A stretch of 64,000 bases of DNA from Pseudomonadota bacterium (GCA_023436885.1 JAEZHI010000039.1:124001-188000); one strand, 5' to 3'. Counted from the first letter of the stretch, positions 37,033-46,014 are shown. Numbers and translations: made by a program. Notes: generated from the letters alone by a model not told the origin.

Positions 37033-37905
37033 ATGAAGCTCATGGCCTTCGGCCTCGGCTACAGCGCCAAAACCGCGCTACGCCGCCTTGCCCCGGAAAT
37101 GGCAGTCGGTACGACGCGTTCGTCCGCAAAGGCCTCGGCCCTCGCCTCGCTTGCCGAAATGCATCTCTTCGATGGCTCGCAGCAATCTGCCGAAGCGTTG
37201 AGGCCAGCCCTGTCGGGTGTCACCCACGTCCTGGTTTCCATCGCGCCCTCGGAGGCTGCCGACGGTGGCGACAGGGTCCTTCCGGTGCTTGCTGAAGCAT
37301 TAGCTGGCGAGAAGTCTCTCACCGCGATTGTCTATCTTTCCACCGTTGGCGTTTATGGCGACCACAATGGCGCCTGGGTCGACGAGACGTCCGAGTGCCG
37401 CCCCAAGAGCGCGCGTTCTGTTGCCCGCGTGAAAGCAGAAAACGAGTGGCATGCCTTTGGCGCGCGCATCGGCGTTCCGGTGGCGGTGCTACGCCTTTCC
37501 GGCATCTACGGGCCGGGCCGAAACGCCTTCGTCAACCTTGCCGACGGCAGTGCCCGTCGCCTCATCAAACCGGGACAGGTCTTCAACCGAATCCATGTCG
37601 AGGACATCGCGGCGGCGATCGACGGGGCCTTCGCCAGGAAAGCCAACGGCGTCTTTAACATCACCGACGACGAACCGGCGCCACCGCAGGACTTCGTTGC
37701 CTACGCAGCCGGCTTGATGGGCGTGTCACCGCCACCCGAGCAGGACTTCGAAACGGCGGAGCTTTCGCCGATGGCCCGCAGTTTCTACGGGGAAAACAAG
37801 CGCGTGGCCAACGGTCTCAGCAAGACCGCACTCGGACTTGACTATGCCTATCCCAACTACCGCTCGGCTTTTGCCCGCATGTGGGCCGAGGATAGCTGGC
37901 GTTAA
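37033..37905 (+). CDS. NAD-binding SDR / epimerase-like protein (YeeZ-like)
   Basis: A 290-residue Rossmann-fold protein. LMAFGLGYSAKTAL at the start is the nucleotide-binding glycine motif in the GxGYSA form used by the YeeZ/sugar-epimerase group; IVYLSTVGVYGDHNGAWVDE contains the catalytic-type Ser and Tyr region; GIYGPGRNAF is the conserved epimerase block. The usual YxxxK is not obvious, so catalysis is uncertain. GGAGA precedes the ATG. It stands alone, divergent from hslV. Confidence 0.88.
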   Translation: MKLMAFGLGYSAKTALRRLAPEMAVGTTRSSAKASALASLAEMHLFDGSQQSAEALRPALSGVTHVLVSIAPSEAADGGDRVLPVLAEALAGEKSLTAIVYLSTVGVYGDHNGAWVDETSECRPKSARSVARVKAENEWHAFGARIGVPVAVLRLSGIYGPGRNAFVNLADGSARRLIKPGQVFNRIHVEDIAAAIDGAFARKANGVFNITDDEPAPPQDFVAYAAGLMGVSPPPEQDFETAELSPMARSFYGENKRVANGLSKTALGLDYAYPNYRSAFARMWAEDSWR

Positions 37906-37910
37906 GCATC

Positions 37911-37946
37911 AAACCGCTCCCATCTTCAGAGCGATGGGAGCGGTTT
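37911..37946. terminator. Long palindromic hairpin between SDR gene and chemoreceptor
   Basis: AAACCGCTCCCATC (37911-37924) and GATGGGAGCGGTTT (37933-37946) pair perfectly over fourteen bases around TTCAGAGC. On the minus strand it is followed by weak T content only, and on the plus strand by GAAAAAGG, so the T tract is only three bases at the stem end. Position between convergent genes suggests a bidirectional terminator or a transcript-end stabiliser. Confidence 0.7.
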
Positions 37947-37966
37947 GAAAAAGGCGATCAAGCGCT

Positions 37967-39442
37967 TCAGGCCAGCGTCGCGGCGGCTTTCTGCAGCTTA
38001 TGGGCGGCCTCATCGATCGACTGCGTGGACCGGCTGATGCCGGCCAATGCCTGGGCGATCTCTTCGACTCCGCTCGCGGCGGTCTGCATGCTGCCGGACA
38101 TGTTCTGGGTCACCGACGCCTGCTCTTCGACGGCGGAGGCGATGGACGAGGAAATGTCGTTGATCCGGTTGATGATCGACGTGATGCCCTCGATCGACTG
38201 AACCGCCTTCGAAGAGGTCGTCTGTACGGCGGCGATCTCGCTAGCGATCTCGTCCGTTGCCTTGGAAGTCTGGGCGGCGAGTTGCTTCACTTCCTGGGCG
38301 ACCACCGCAAAACCCTTGCCCATCTCGCCTGCTCTCGCGGCTTCAATCGTGGCGTTGAGCGCGAGAAGGTTGGTCTGTCCGGCAATGTTGTTGATGAGCT
38401 CGACGACCTGATCGATCTTCTGAGCTGCGGCAGCCAACCCGGAGACCACCTTGGTGGCCGTATCGGCCTGCGTGACGGCCTCTTGTGACACGGCCAAAGC
38501 GACGCCTACCTGGCGGCTGATTTCTGCGACCGAGGAGAACAACTCTTCGGCGCCGGCCGCCACCGCCTGGACATTGGAGGCCGTGACGCTGGCGGTCGAA
38601 TTGGCACCCGCCGCCTCCGCGTTCGAGCGGGCGATCATGTCGGCGACCTCGCTCAGTTCGCGATTGATGTCGGACTGGGCGGCCTGCCGCTTGCGGCGAC
38701 GCTCCATCACCGAGGTGATGTCGGTGGCGAACTTGGTGAGGCGAACGAGCTTGCCATTCACGTCGAAGATCGGATTGTAGGTCGCCTGTAAAAAGACGTC
38801 GCGATTGCCCTTGGCGATCCGGTGGAACTCGTCCGACTTGAACTGGCCACTCCTGAGATCGTCCCAAAAGCGCTTGTAGGCAGCGCTGCTGCGCTCCTGG
38901 GCCGAGACGAACATCGAGTGATGCTTGCCGACAATTTCCTCCAGCCGGTAGCCGAGCACCTTCAGGAAGTTCTCATTGGCTTCGATGACCGTGCCATCAG
39001 GTTCGAAAGAAATCACCGCCTGGGCGCGATTGATGGCATCGACCTGGCTCTGGACCCTGGCATCGGCCAGCTTGCGCTCGGTCACATCCGTCGCAAACTG
39101 GCCGACGCGGTAGACCTTTCCGGACTTGTCGACCAGCGGATTGTAGATACCCTGGATCCATACGGGACGCCCGCCCTTGGCGACACGGCGGAACTCGGCT
39201 GACATGAACTGTCCGGCCACGAGATCCCGCCAGAAGGCAGCATAGGCAGGTTCCCTGGCTTCCTTGGGATCGACGAACATCGAGTGGTGCTTGCCGACGA
39301 TCTCCGCCAGCTCGTACCCCATCACCTTTAGGAAGTTCGCGTTCGCCGTGATGATCGTTCCGCTGGGCTCAAACTCGACCACAGCCAAAGAGCGATCAAG
39401 AGCCGTAAGCACCGCAGCCCCGTGACTTGAAAAAGGCCACAT
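37967..39442 (-). CDS. Soluble chemoreceptor with two tandem PAS domains
   Basis: A 491-residue methyl-accepting chemotaxis protein without membrane helices, so it senses a cytosolic signal. Two PAS domains (about 10-130 and 135-250) are near copies: both contain EIVGKHHSMFV and a matching FWRDL/FWDDL-x-x-GQF segment, which points to duplication; this is the Aer2/PAS-MCP type that may bind haem or a small ligand. The signalling domain follows (QTNLLALNATIEAARAGEMG, VAQEVKQLAAQTSKAT). AGGAGA lies eight bases before the ATG. No CheR/CheB-binding pentapeptide is visible. Confidence 0.93.
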   Translation of the reverse strand: MWPFSSHGAAVLTALDRSLAVVEFEPSGTIITANANFLKVMGYELAEIVGKHHSMFVDPKEAREPAYAAFWRDLVAGQFMSAEFRRVAKGGRPVWIQGIYNPLVDKSGKVYRVGQFATDVTERKLADARVQSQVDAINRAQAVISFEPDGTVIEANENFLKVLGYRLEEIVGKHHSMFVSAQERSSAAYKRFWDDLRSGQFKSDEFHRIAKGNRDVFLQATYNPIFDVNGKLVRLTKFATDITSVMERRRKRQAAQSDINRELSEVADMIARSNAEAAGANSTASVTASNVQAVAAGAEELFSSVAEISRQVGVALAVSQEAVTQADTATKVVSGLAAAAQKIDQVVELINNIAGQTNLLALNATIEAARAGEMGKGFAVVAQEVKQLAAQTSKATDEIASEIAAVQTTSSKAVQSIEGITSIINRINDISSSIASAVEEQASVTQNMSGSMQTAASGVEEIAQALAGISRSTQSIDEAAHKLQKAAATLA

Positions 39443-39821
39443 GATTCTTTTCTCCTGCCCCTCCAGCACGATCAACGACGCCGAACGACCATTCGTGGAA
39501 AGGCATGTTCCTTCGCTGCGCGCCTGCAACGATCCTGGGCCGGAGATATTCTCACGACCAATTGCGACGTTGCCCTCTTTTTCCACTTAAGAGGGCATTC
39601 ATTTAAGGACGGTTTACGGTAGATGCTGCGGTGACGAAGTAAGTAATTGCCCTTTACGACTCATTCTCAACTGGCTTACTTCTTTGCGAGAGTGAGGGCT
39701 TGAAAAGCATAGTCGAGGATATGCGGAGCGCGTCTACCGCACCCCTGTTCGGCGCCATGGGACTGGCTTCCGCTCGTCGAGCCGTATAAGAAATGGACGC
39801 CTTTTCAATAGCGGTGCCCCA
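39443..39821. other. Intergenic region between divergent chemoreceptor and hisF
   Basis: About 380 bases without a supportable gene. Two short arms, GAAGTAAG (about 39635) and CTTACTTC (about 39673), could pair over roughly 30 bases, but I give this little weight. It must contain divergent promoters, which means hisF has its own promoter here. Confidence 0.45.
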
Positions 39822-40598
39822 ATGCTGAAAGCACGCGTCATCCCCTGTCTCGACGTCAAGGACGGCCGGGTGGTCAAGGGGGTCAATTTCGTCGACCTCA
39901 TAGATGCCGGCGATCCGGTCGAAGCCGCCGCTGCCTACGACGCGGCCGGTGCCGATGAGCTGTGTTTCCTCGACATTACCGCCAGCCATGAAAATCGCGG
40001 TACTATCCTCGACGTGGTTCGCCGTACGGCTGAGCGTTGCTTCATGCCGGTGACCGTGGGCGGCGGCGTTCGCTCGGTCGAAGACATCCGCGAGCTGCTG
40101 CTTGCCGGCGCTGACAAGGCATCGATCATGTCGGCTGCGGTACGCGACCGTGACCTGGTGCGACGAGCATCGGAGAAGTTCGGCGATCAGTGCATCGTCG
40201 TCGCGATCGACGCCAAGCGCGTCTCGACCGACGGCAACAAGCCGCGCTGGGAGGTGTTCACGCACGGCGGCCGTCAAGCGACCGGCATTGACGCCGTGGA
40301 ATATGCGCAGGAGGTCGTCTCGCTCGGCGCCGGAGAAATTCTGTTGACGTCTATGGATCGAGACGGCACTAAAATCGGCTTTGACCTTGAACTGACCAGG
40401 ACAATAGCAGACGCAGTGTCCGTACCGGTGATCGCATCGGGAGGCGTCGGAACGCTCGATCATCTGGTCGAGGGGATTCGCGACGGGCATGCAGGCGCCG
40501 TGCTTGCCGCTTCGATCTTCCATTTCGGGACTTTCACCATCGGCGAGGCCAAAGCGCATCTCGCCGCGGCCGGCGTTCCCGTCCGCCTCCAGGGATGA
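39822..40598 (+). CDS. hisF: Imidazole glycerol phosphate synthase, cyclase subunit
   Basis: A 258-residue TIM-barrel cyclase subunit of the histidine pathway; with HisH it makes IGP and AICAR. The start LKARVIPCLDVKDGRVVKG holds the catalytic Asp (about residue 11), and LLTSMDRDGTKIGFDLEL the second catalytic Asp (about 131). HisA, HisH and HisB, which often precede it in this order, are not in the window, so the his cluster is split or starts here. It overlaps hisE by four bases. Confidence 0.97.
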   Translation: MLKARVIPCLDVKDGRVVKGVNFVDLIDAGDPVEAAAAYDAAGADELCFLDITASHENRGTILDVVRRTAERCFMPVTVGGGVRSVEDIRELLLAGADKASIMSAAVRDRDLVRRASEKFGDQCIVVAIDAKRVSTDGNKPRWEVFTHGGRQATGIDAVEYAQEVVSLGAGEILLTSMDRDGTKIGFDLELTRTIADAVSVPVIASGGVGTLDHLVEGIRDGHAGAVLAASIFHFGTFTIGEAKAHLAAAGVPVRLQG

Positions 40599-40933
40599 AC
40601 GGCATGGCTGACAGCACATTCACGCTTTCCGACCTTGAAGCGATCGTCGCCGATCGCCTGAAGAATGGAGATGCGACCTCTTACACCCGCAAGCTGGCTG
40701 ACAAGGGCATCGCCAAAGCCGCGCAGAAGCTCGGCGAGGAAGCGGTGGAAACGGTGATTGCCGCGGTTGCCGGCGACGCGGAAGAGCTGACTTACGAGTG
40801 CGCCGACCTCCTCTATCACCTCGTCGTGGTGCTGGCACTCAAGGGCGTACCGCTTGACGAAGTGCTGACCGAACTCAAACGCCGGACCGCACAGTCCGGC
40901 CTTCAGGAAAAGGCAAGCCGTCCGGCCGGCTGA
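40595..40933 (+). CDS. hisE: Phosphoribosyl-ATP diphosphatase
   Basis: A 112-residue all-alpha pyrophosphohydrolase for the second histidine step. SYTRKLADKGIAKAAQKLGE and EEAVETVIAA, ELTYECADLLYHLVVVLAL are diagnostic, including the acidic metal-binding residues of the MazG-like fold. ATG overlaps the hisF stop codon; a second in-frame ATG three codons on (40604) is an alternative. coaA follows after 99 bases, the usual Rhizobiales order. Confidence 0.95.
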   Translation: MNGMADSTFTLSDLEAIVADRLKNGDATSYTRKLADKGIAKAAQKLGEEAVETVIAAVAGDAEELTYECADLLYHLVVVLALKGVPLDEVLTELKRRTAQSGLQEKASRPAG

Positions 40934-41032
40934 CCGGCACCCTATGGCGTGCCGACGCTTGCCGGCAGCCGATCTCACGCTATGCATCCAGAACCAGCGG
41001 GTCGCTCGAAAGCGATCCGGAGACGGTGACGA

Positions 41033-41986
41033 ATGGAACAGTTCGTGCGTAAAGCACTGTCGCCATACGAGGTTTACACGCGCGCCGATTGGGCGGTCCT
41101 CAGGGCAGGAATGCCGCTGACGTTGACGCTCGACGACGTCATTCGCCTGCGCGCGCTCAACGACCCGGTGCAGCTGGATGAGGTCTCCGACATCTTCCTG
41201 CCCCTGTCCCGGCTGCTTTCGCTCTACGTCGAGTCGGCGCAGTCGCTGCATTCCTCGACGCGCAAATTCTTTGGCCGCTCCGATGCCAAGAAGCCGTTCA
41301 TCATCGGCATTGCCGGCTCGGTGGCGGTCGGTAAATCGACGACGGCGCGCATTCTGCGGGCCATGATGTCGCGCTGGCCGTCGTCCCCCAAGGTCGACCT
41401 CGTCACCACGGACGGATTCCTGTTTCCCAACGCCGTGCTGCGCGAAGAAGGCCTGATGGAAAAGAAGGGCTTCCCGGAAAGCTACGATCGGGCGGCCCTG
41501 CTTTCCTTCCTGACCGACATCAAGGCCGGCAAGCCCAACGTCTGGGCGCCGGTTTATTCTCACCTCGTCTACGACATCGTGCCGGACGAGAGGATCGTCG
41601 TCGATCAGCCCGACATCCTGATCCTCGAAGGACTGAACGTTCTTCAGACGGGCAAGCTGCCGCGTGATGGACGAGCCATTCCCTTCATTTCGGACTTCTT
41701 CGATTTCTCGATCTTCATCGATGCCGACGAAGCCGACCTGCAGCGCTGGTATGTCGAGCGCTTCATGCGCCTGAGGCAGACCGCCTTCCGCGATCCGCAG
41801 TCTTACTTCCGCCGCTACGCGGAGATTTCCGAGGAGGAAGCCCTGGAGACCGCCATTGGTCTCTGGACGCGGATCAATCTTGCCAATCTGCGCGAGAACA
41901 TTCAGCCGACACGCCTCAGAGCCGATCTGGTACTCCGCAAGAGTCCCAGTCATGCCATCGAGCAGGTGATGCTGCGGAAGCTGTAA
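41033..41986 (+). CDS. coaA: Type I pantothenate kinase
   Basis: A 317-residue kinase catalysing the first step of coenzyme A synthesis. The P-loop GSVAVGKST lies at residues 95-103, and LVTTDGFLFPNAVL, KGFPESYD and DILILEGLNVLQTG are family blocks. The N-terminal motif SPYEVYTRADW is also typical. It lies downstream of hisFE on the same strand; the pairing is conserved in the order without a known functional reason. CoA feedback regulation is known for the family; I cannot judge it here. Confidence 0.96.
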   Translation: MEQFVRKALSPYEVYTRADWAVLRAGMPLTLTLDDVIRLRALNDPVQLDEVSDIFLPLSRLLSLYVESAQSLHSSTRKFFGRSDAKKPFIIGIAGSVAVGKSTTARILRAMMSRWPSSPKVDLVTTDGFLFPNAVLREEGLMEKKGFPESYDRAALLSFLTDIKAGKPNVWAPVYSHLVYDIVPDERIVVDQPDILILEGLNVLQTGKLPRDGRAIPFISDFFDFSIFIDADEADLQRWYVERFMRLRQTAFRDPQSYFRRYAEISEEEALETAIGLWTRINLANLRENIQPTRLRADLVLRKSPSHAIEQVMLRKL

Positions 41987-42052
41987 CAAAACGCTCCCGG
42001 AAAGAGCCGATGCTCTTGCCGAAGGCGCTTTGCATTGGCGGCGACTGCGACC

Positions 42053-43198
42053 CTAGGCGGCATGCACTCTTGAACCGCCGATCCAGGTCGACTTGAGTTC
42101 GAAATCCGGGGTCAGCAACAGGAAATCGGCATCGAAGCCAGCGGCCACCCTGCCCTTGCGATTGCCGATGCGCATTGTCTCGGCGGGGTAAACGGTTGCC
42201 ATACGAATCGCCTCGTCGAGCCCGATGTCGAAATGCTCGGCGGCATAGCGCACCGAAGATAGCATATCGATATCGGCGCCGGCCAGTGTCCCGTCCGCGA
42301 GCGCCAACCGACCGTCACGACGGAAGATGGTGCGGCCGTTGAGTTCGAAATCCGCCATGTCGGTGCCGATCGTCAGCATGGCATCGGTGACGAGGAACAG
42401 CCGCCCCGGTCCGCGCTTTGCTCTGAGAGCAATTCGCGCGGCCGCGGGATGCACGTGGACACCATCGGAAATCAGCCCTGCCGAAATGCCAGTGTCGAGC
42501 ACTGCACCCACCATGCCGGGCGTGCGATGACCGAGCGGGCTCATGGCGTTGAAGAGATGGGTCGCGGTGGAGGCACCGGCGGCGACATAGGCGAGCGCCG
42601 TATCAAAATCGCAGTCGGTATGACCGAGACTGACGACGCCACCGGCAGCAACGAGGCTGCGCACAGCCTCAACGGACGTCGACTCGGGAGCGACCGTCAG
42701 CATCGTCGTGCCGACGCCGGTAATCGCCCCAATGAGCTCCCTGATATCCGCCTCTTCCATGGTCCTCACGTAGGCGGCCGCGTGAACGCCTCGCTTGGCG
42801 GCCGACAAATGCGGACCTTCGAGATGCAGACCGAGGAAGCCCGGGACGCCAGCCGTTCGCGCCGCCTTTCCGGCAGCGATCGCTTCCGTGCGCGTTTCGC
42901 GGCGGTCGGTGATCAGGGTCGGTAGCAGAGCCGTTGTGCCGAACCTGGCATGCGCGGCGCAGATGCGTTCGATGGTGTGAACGCTTGGCTCGTCGTTGAA
43001 ATTGATGCCACCGCCGCCATTGACCTGGAGATCGACGAAACCCGGCACAAGGAGAAGGCCGCCCGCGTCGATGACTTCGGCTCCCGCCGGTGCATGATCG
43101 GCTGGGACGAAACGGCCGTTGACAACGGCTATCTTCGCATTGTCATGCCAGATATCGCCATCGAACAGGCGGGCATTGCGAATGAGAAGGGCGGACAT
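42053..43198 (-). CDS. nagA: N-acetylglucosamine-6-phosphate deacetylase
   Basis: A 381-residue amidohydrolase that deacetylates GlcNAc-6-phosphate to glucosamine-6-phosphate. The metal and substrate blocks are GFVDLQVNGGGGINFND, LGLHLEGPHLSAAKRGVH, SLGHTDCDFDTA, THLFNAMSPLGHRTPG and the catalytic aspartate in LVTDAM. AAGGAG precedes the ATG. It is the third gene of a leftward operon (kinase, GntR, nagA), 26 bases after the GntR stop codon. The product would need NagB to enter glycolysis, but no nagB is in the window. Confidence 0.96.
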   Translation of the reverse strand: MSALLIRNARLFDGDIWHDNAKIAVVNGRFVPADHAPAGAEVIDAGGLLLVPGFVDLQVNGGGGINFNDEPSVHTIERICAAHARFGTTALLPTLITDRRETRTEAIAAGKAARTAGVPGFLGLHLEGPHLSAAKRGVHAAAYVRTMEEADIRELIGAITGVGTTMLTVAPESTSVEAVRSLVAAGGVVSLGHTDCDFDTALAYVAAGASTATHLFNAMSPLGHRTPGMVGAVLDTGISAGLISDGVHVHPAAARIALRAKRGPGRLFLVTDAMLTIGTDMADFELNGRTIFRRDGRLALADGTLAGADIDMLSSVRYAAEHFDIGLDEAIRMATVYPAETMRIGNRKGRVAAGFDADFLLLTPDFELKSTWIGGSRVHAA

Positions 43199-43224
43199 CG
43201 GAACGTCTCCTTGATGGTGACGGG

Positions 43225-43989
43225 TCAGGATTGGGGGAGCGTCAGCTCGGCGACGAAGTCGTAGGCATCGGCCCGATAAAGCGATCGGGTGAATTCGACC
43301 ACCCGGCCGGAAGCGAGATAGGAAACACGCTCGATGGAAAGGCCTGCATCGCCGACCTGAACGCCAAGCAACGCCGCATCCTGGCTTCTGATATTGCAGG
43401 CCGAAATGCGCTGCACCGCACGTACAGGCCGGTGGCCGCGGCGCGCGAGCACCTCATAAAGCGAACCCGAAACGCCCTCGGGATGGGGAAGCACGTCGGC
43501 CGATAGCGAGGCTCTTTCAATTGCCAACGGCAGATCATTGGCGATCCGCAGGCGTTCCAGCCTCGCGACCCGTGCACCGCCCGCCAGACCGAGCATCATC
43601 GCCTCTTCCGGCGAGGGAAGATACAGCCCGCGATCGAGCCACATCGAGCTGGCTTTGAGGCCGCGCCGTGCCATGTCTTCGGTGAAGGAGGTGAGCAGGG
43701 AAAGTGACTGCTCCACGCGCTGCACCGGCTTGACCACGAAGGTGCCCGAGCCGTGGCGGCGCGTCAGCAGCCCTGCCTCGACAAGCTCATCCACAGCCTT
43801 GCGAACCGTAACGCGGCTGATGCCGGCGGAATCAGCAATTTCGCGTTCCGGCGGCAATGCATCGCCGTGCTTGAGCTGCCCGGCGACAATCGCTGTCTCA
43901 ATGGCATGCCGGAGCCTGAGGTAAAGCGGCCCCGTGCCGGCCGCCTGCAGCCGCTCGGGCGATAGAATGCCGGATATGTCACCGCTCAT
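43225..43989 (-). CDS. GntR-family (HutC-type) regulator of the amino-sugar locus
   Basis: A 254-residue regulator with a winged helix-turn-helix at about residues 20-90 (LPPEREIADSAGISRVTVRK and RRHGSGTFV) and a UTRA effector domain (about 105-250) of the HutC/NagR/NagQ kind. UTRA regulators in nag loci bind amino-sugar phosphates. GGAGGAG lies about six bases before the ATG. Its start lies inside the end of the kinase gene (11-base overlap) and nagA follows, so regulator and enzymes are co-expressed. The double palindrome in the divergent promoter region is the likely target. Confidence 0.92.
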   Translation of the reverse strand: MSGDISGILSPERLQAAGTGPLYLRLRHAIETAIVAGQLKHGDALPPEREIADSAGISRVTVRKAVDELVEAGLLTRRHGSGTFVVKPVQRVEQSLSLLTSFTEDMARRGLKASSMWLDRGLYLPSPEEAMMLGLAGGARVARLERLRIANDLPLAIERASLSADVLPHPEGVSGSLYEVLARRGHRPVRAVQRISACNIRSQDAALLGVQVGDAGLSIERVSYLASGRVVEFTRSLYRADAYDFVAELTLPQS

Positions 43990-44866
43990 GCGGGGCTCCT
44001 CCATGGCTGGCGAAGCGTCGGATTGCCAGCGCCACCGCTCCGGCCAACGCCGTATCGGCCGGCTGAACCAGACGGGAGCGATGTCGCTCGGCAAGATAGG
44101 CAGGATAAAGCGACGCGAGGCCACCCAAGAGCGCGATGCGCTCCGCCCCGTCTGCGACGATACGATCGAACGCCAGATCGACCGACGCGGCTGCTTTCCC
44201 AACGATGTCCAGTGCGACGGCATCGCCGGCCTTGGCAGCGGAAAAGACAGCTGGCGCGAAGCGACCGAAATCACCCGGAGTTGCCGTTCGGGCAAATTCG
44301 ACCATGGGGCCGGGTGATCCGCCGAACTCGGAGAGCAGCCGATCAGTCAGTGGCGAGGAAGAAATGATCCGGTCGTAGGCGAGCAGCGCTACCGCCAGAG
44401 CAGCCCGGCCGAGACTGGCGCCAGACCCGAAGTCGCCGATCACAAAGCCCCAACCACCATAGGACCTGACGACATCGCCTTGCCGAGTAAAGAAGATCGA
44501 GCCGGTTCCCAGGATGGCCACGGCACCGTCGCGGTTTCCCAGCGCACCTTCAAGCGCGATGAGGCCGTCCGAGACGACTTCGACCCGTGCGGCCGGCCAA
44601 GATGCGGCTATGAAGGCGCTGGTATCGCCGACATTGCTGCCGACAAGCCCCAGCAAGACACCTGAATGCTGAAGGGCGTCGCCGTTCAACCCAGCTGCGG
44701 CAAGTGCAGCCTCAATGGCAGCACGAATATTGGCAAGCGCCCCGGCGCGGTCACTGAGGATGTTGGCCGCACCGCCGGTAGCCATGGCCATGACGCGACC
44801 GTCCAAGCCCGCCACGGCAGCTCGACAGCCAGTTCCGCCCCCATCGACGCCGATCACGAAATTCAT
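43979..44866 (-). CDS. BadF/BadG-family amino-sugar kinase
   Basis: A 295-residue ATP-binding kinase of the ASKHA fold. FVIGVDGGGTGCRAAV (phosphate 1), AILGTGSIFF (phosphate 2) and GGWGFVIGDFGSGA (a BadF-kinase signature) are visible, and the adenosine motif ALLGGLASLYP lies near the end. Characterised relatives phosphorylate N-acetylglucosamine (NAGK) or both GlcNAc and MurNAc (MurK). With murQ and nagA beside it, this is probably the cytosolic kinase for the sugars imported by the adjacent ABC transporter. GGGAGG precedes the ATG. First gene of the leftward operon. Confidence 0.9.
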   Translation of the reverse strand: MNFVIGVDGGGTGCRAAVAGLDGRVMAMATGGAANILSDRAGALANIRAAIEAALAAAGLNGDALQHSGVLLGLVGSNVGDTSAFIAASWPAARVEVVSDGLIALEGALGNRDGAVAILGTGSIFFTRQGDVVRSYGGWGFVIGDFGSGASLGRAALAVALLAYDRIISSSPLTDRLLSEFGGSPGPMVEFARTATPGDFGRFAPAVFSAAKAGDAVALDIVGKAAASVDLAFDRIVADGAERIALLGGLASLYPAYLAERHRSRLVQPADTALAGAVALAIRRFASHGGAPHER

Positions 44867-44890
44867 TTGAGGCGCCTCCCTGAACAGAAA

Positions 44891-44931
44891 GTACCAAAAA
44901 AATACCATTTGCCAATTGGCATATTGGTATT
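44891..44931. promoter_or_regulatory. Nested palindromes in the divergent amino-sugar promoter (candidate GntR operator)
   Basis: TGCCAATTGGCA (44910-44921) is a perfect 12-base palindrome. It is enclosed by AATACCA (44901-44907) and TGGTATT (44925-44931), a perfect inverted repeat, and another ACCA-containing GTACCA starts at 44891. The site is centrally placed between the divergent kinase and murQ starts, so one bound dimer could control both operons. HutC/NagQ-type regulators favour TGGT/ACCA half-sites, which fits the outer arms. Confidence 0.6.
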
Positions 44932-45098
44932 GCTTTCATTTTTCGGAGGATCATCCCATAGAGCGCTGAAAACAATAAATAATCACAAAGTCCTGGTCGA
45001 CACCGTAGCGCGATACGTGGCAAAGATGAATGAATTATGATTGCCCCTCTGGACAAGTGGTAGCTTTTTGGCATTATTGAATGGATGGGAGGGCCACA

Positions 45099-46001
45099 AT
45101 GACGACGAAGCTCGGCACTGAGGATCGCGATAGCCATGCGACAGGGTTCGACATCCTGCCGCCGACGCGAATCCTCGAGGTGCTGGCCGCTGCCCAGATT
45201 GAAGCTGCCCGAAGTGTGGAAGCGGCCATTCCGGCCATTGCCGAAGCGTCGAGCCGCGCCGCTGCCGCATTATCTTTAGGCCGTCGCCTCGCCTATGTCG
45301 GCGCCGGCAGTTCCGGTCTGATGGCCCTCGCAGATTGTCTGGAGCTACCTGGCACCTATGGGATCGGCATCGATCAGGCGATTGTCGTTCTGGCCGGTGG
45401 CCGCGACAGTCTGGTCGATATGCTGGGAGCGGGTGAGGACGATGTCGAGGCCGGTACCGCCGACCTGATCGCGACCGGCATTGGCAAGGGCGACTGCGTC
45501 ATTGCCGTCTCGGCCTCCGGATCGACACCCTACACCTTGGCTGCCGCCCGCACGGCTAAAGAGCGGGGCGCCATGGTGATTGGCATTGCCAACAACGAAC
45601 GGGCGCCTCTCCTGCTCGCGGCAGACGTTGCGATTCTCTTGAAGACGCCACCCGAAGTCATTTCCGGCTCGACCCGCATGGGCGCGGGCACTGCCCAGAA
45701 AATTGCCCTCAACATGCTGTCGACGCTGATGGCCGTCCATCTCGGTCATGTGCACGACGGACATATGGTCAACGTCAGAGCCGACAATGAGAAGCTCCGG
45801 GTGCGCGCTGCCCGCATCGTGACCGACATCACCGGAATCTCGACCGACACGGCGACAGGGCTCCTTCAGGAGAGCCGCGGCTCGGTCAAGCACGCCATTC
45901 TACTCGCCGCCGGCGCGGGAGATATCGAGGCGGCTGATGCCGCTCTCGTCGAGGCCGGCCAAAACCTGCGTCGGGCGATGTCGCTCGTCGCGAAGTCATA
46001 A
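45099..46001 (+). CDS. murQ: N-acetylmuramic acid 6-phosphate etherase-like protein
   Basis: A 300-residue SIS-domain protein. MurQ cleaves the lactyl ether of MurNAc-6-phosphate to GlcNAc-6-phosphate and D-lactate. RLAYVGAGSSGLMAL, CVIAVSASGSTPYTL and SGSTRMGAGTAQKIALNMLS are the fold and substrate motifs; the two catalytic glutamates align at CLELPGTYG and GAGEDDVEAG. The N-terminal TE-x-RNP motif is altered to TEDRDS, so this is a diverged MurQ. GGGAGGG precedes the ATG at 45099; the six-codon upstream extension (45081) is not needed. First gene of the rightward operon; its product feeds NagA. Confidence 0.9.
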   Translation: MTTKLGTEDRDSHATGFDILPPTRILEVLAAAQIEAARSVEAAIPAIAEASSRAAAALSLGRRLAYVGAGSSGLMALADCLELPGTYGIGIDQAIVVLAGGRDSLVDMLGAGEDDVEAGTADLIATGIGKGDCVIAVSASGSTPYTLAAARTAKERGAMVIGIANNERAPLLLAADVAILLKTPPEVISGSTRMGAGTAQKIALNMLSTLMAVHLGHVHDGHMVNVRADNEKLRVRAARIVTDITGISTDTATGLLQESRGSVKHAILLAAGAGDIEAADAALVEAGQNLRRAMSLVAKS

Positions 46002-46014
46002 TCGGGGTTCTCAA

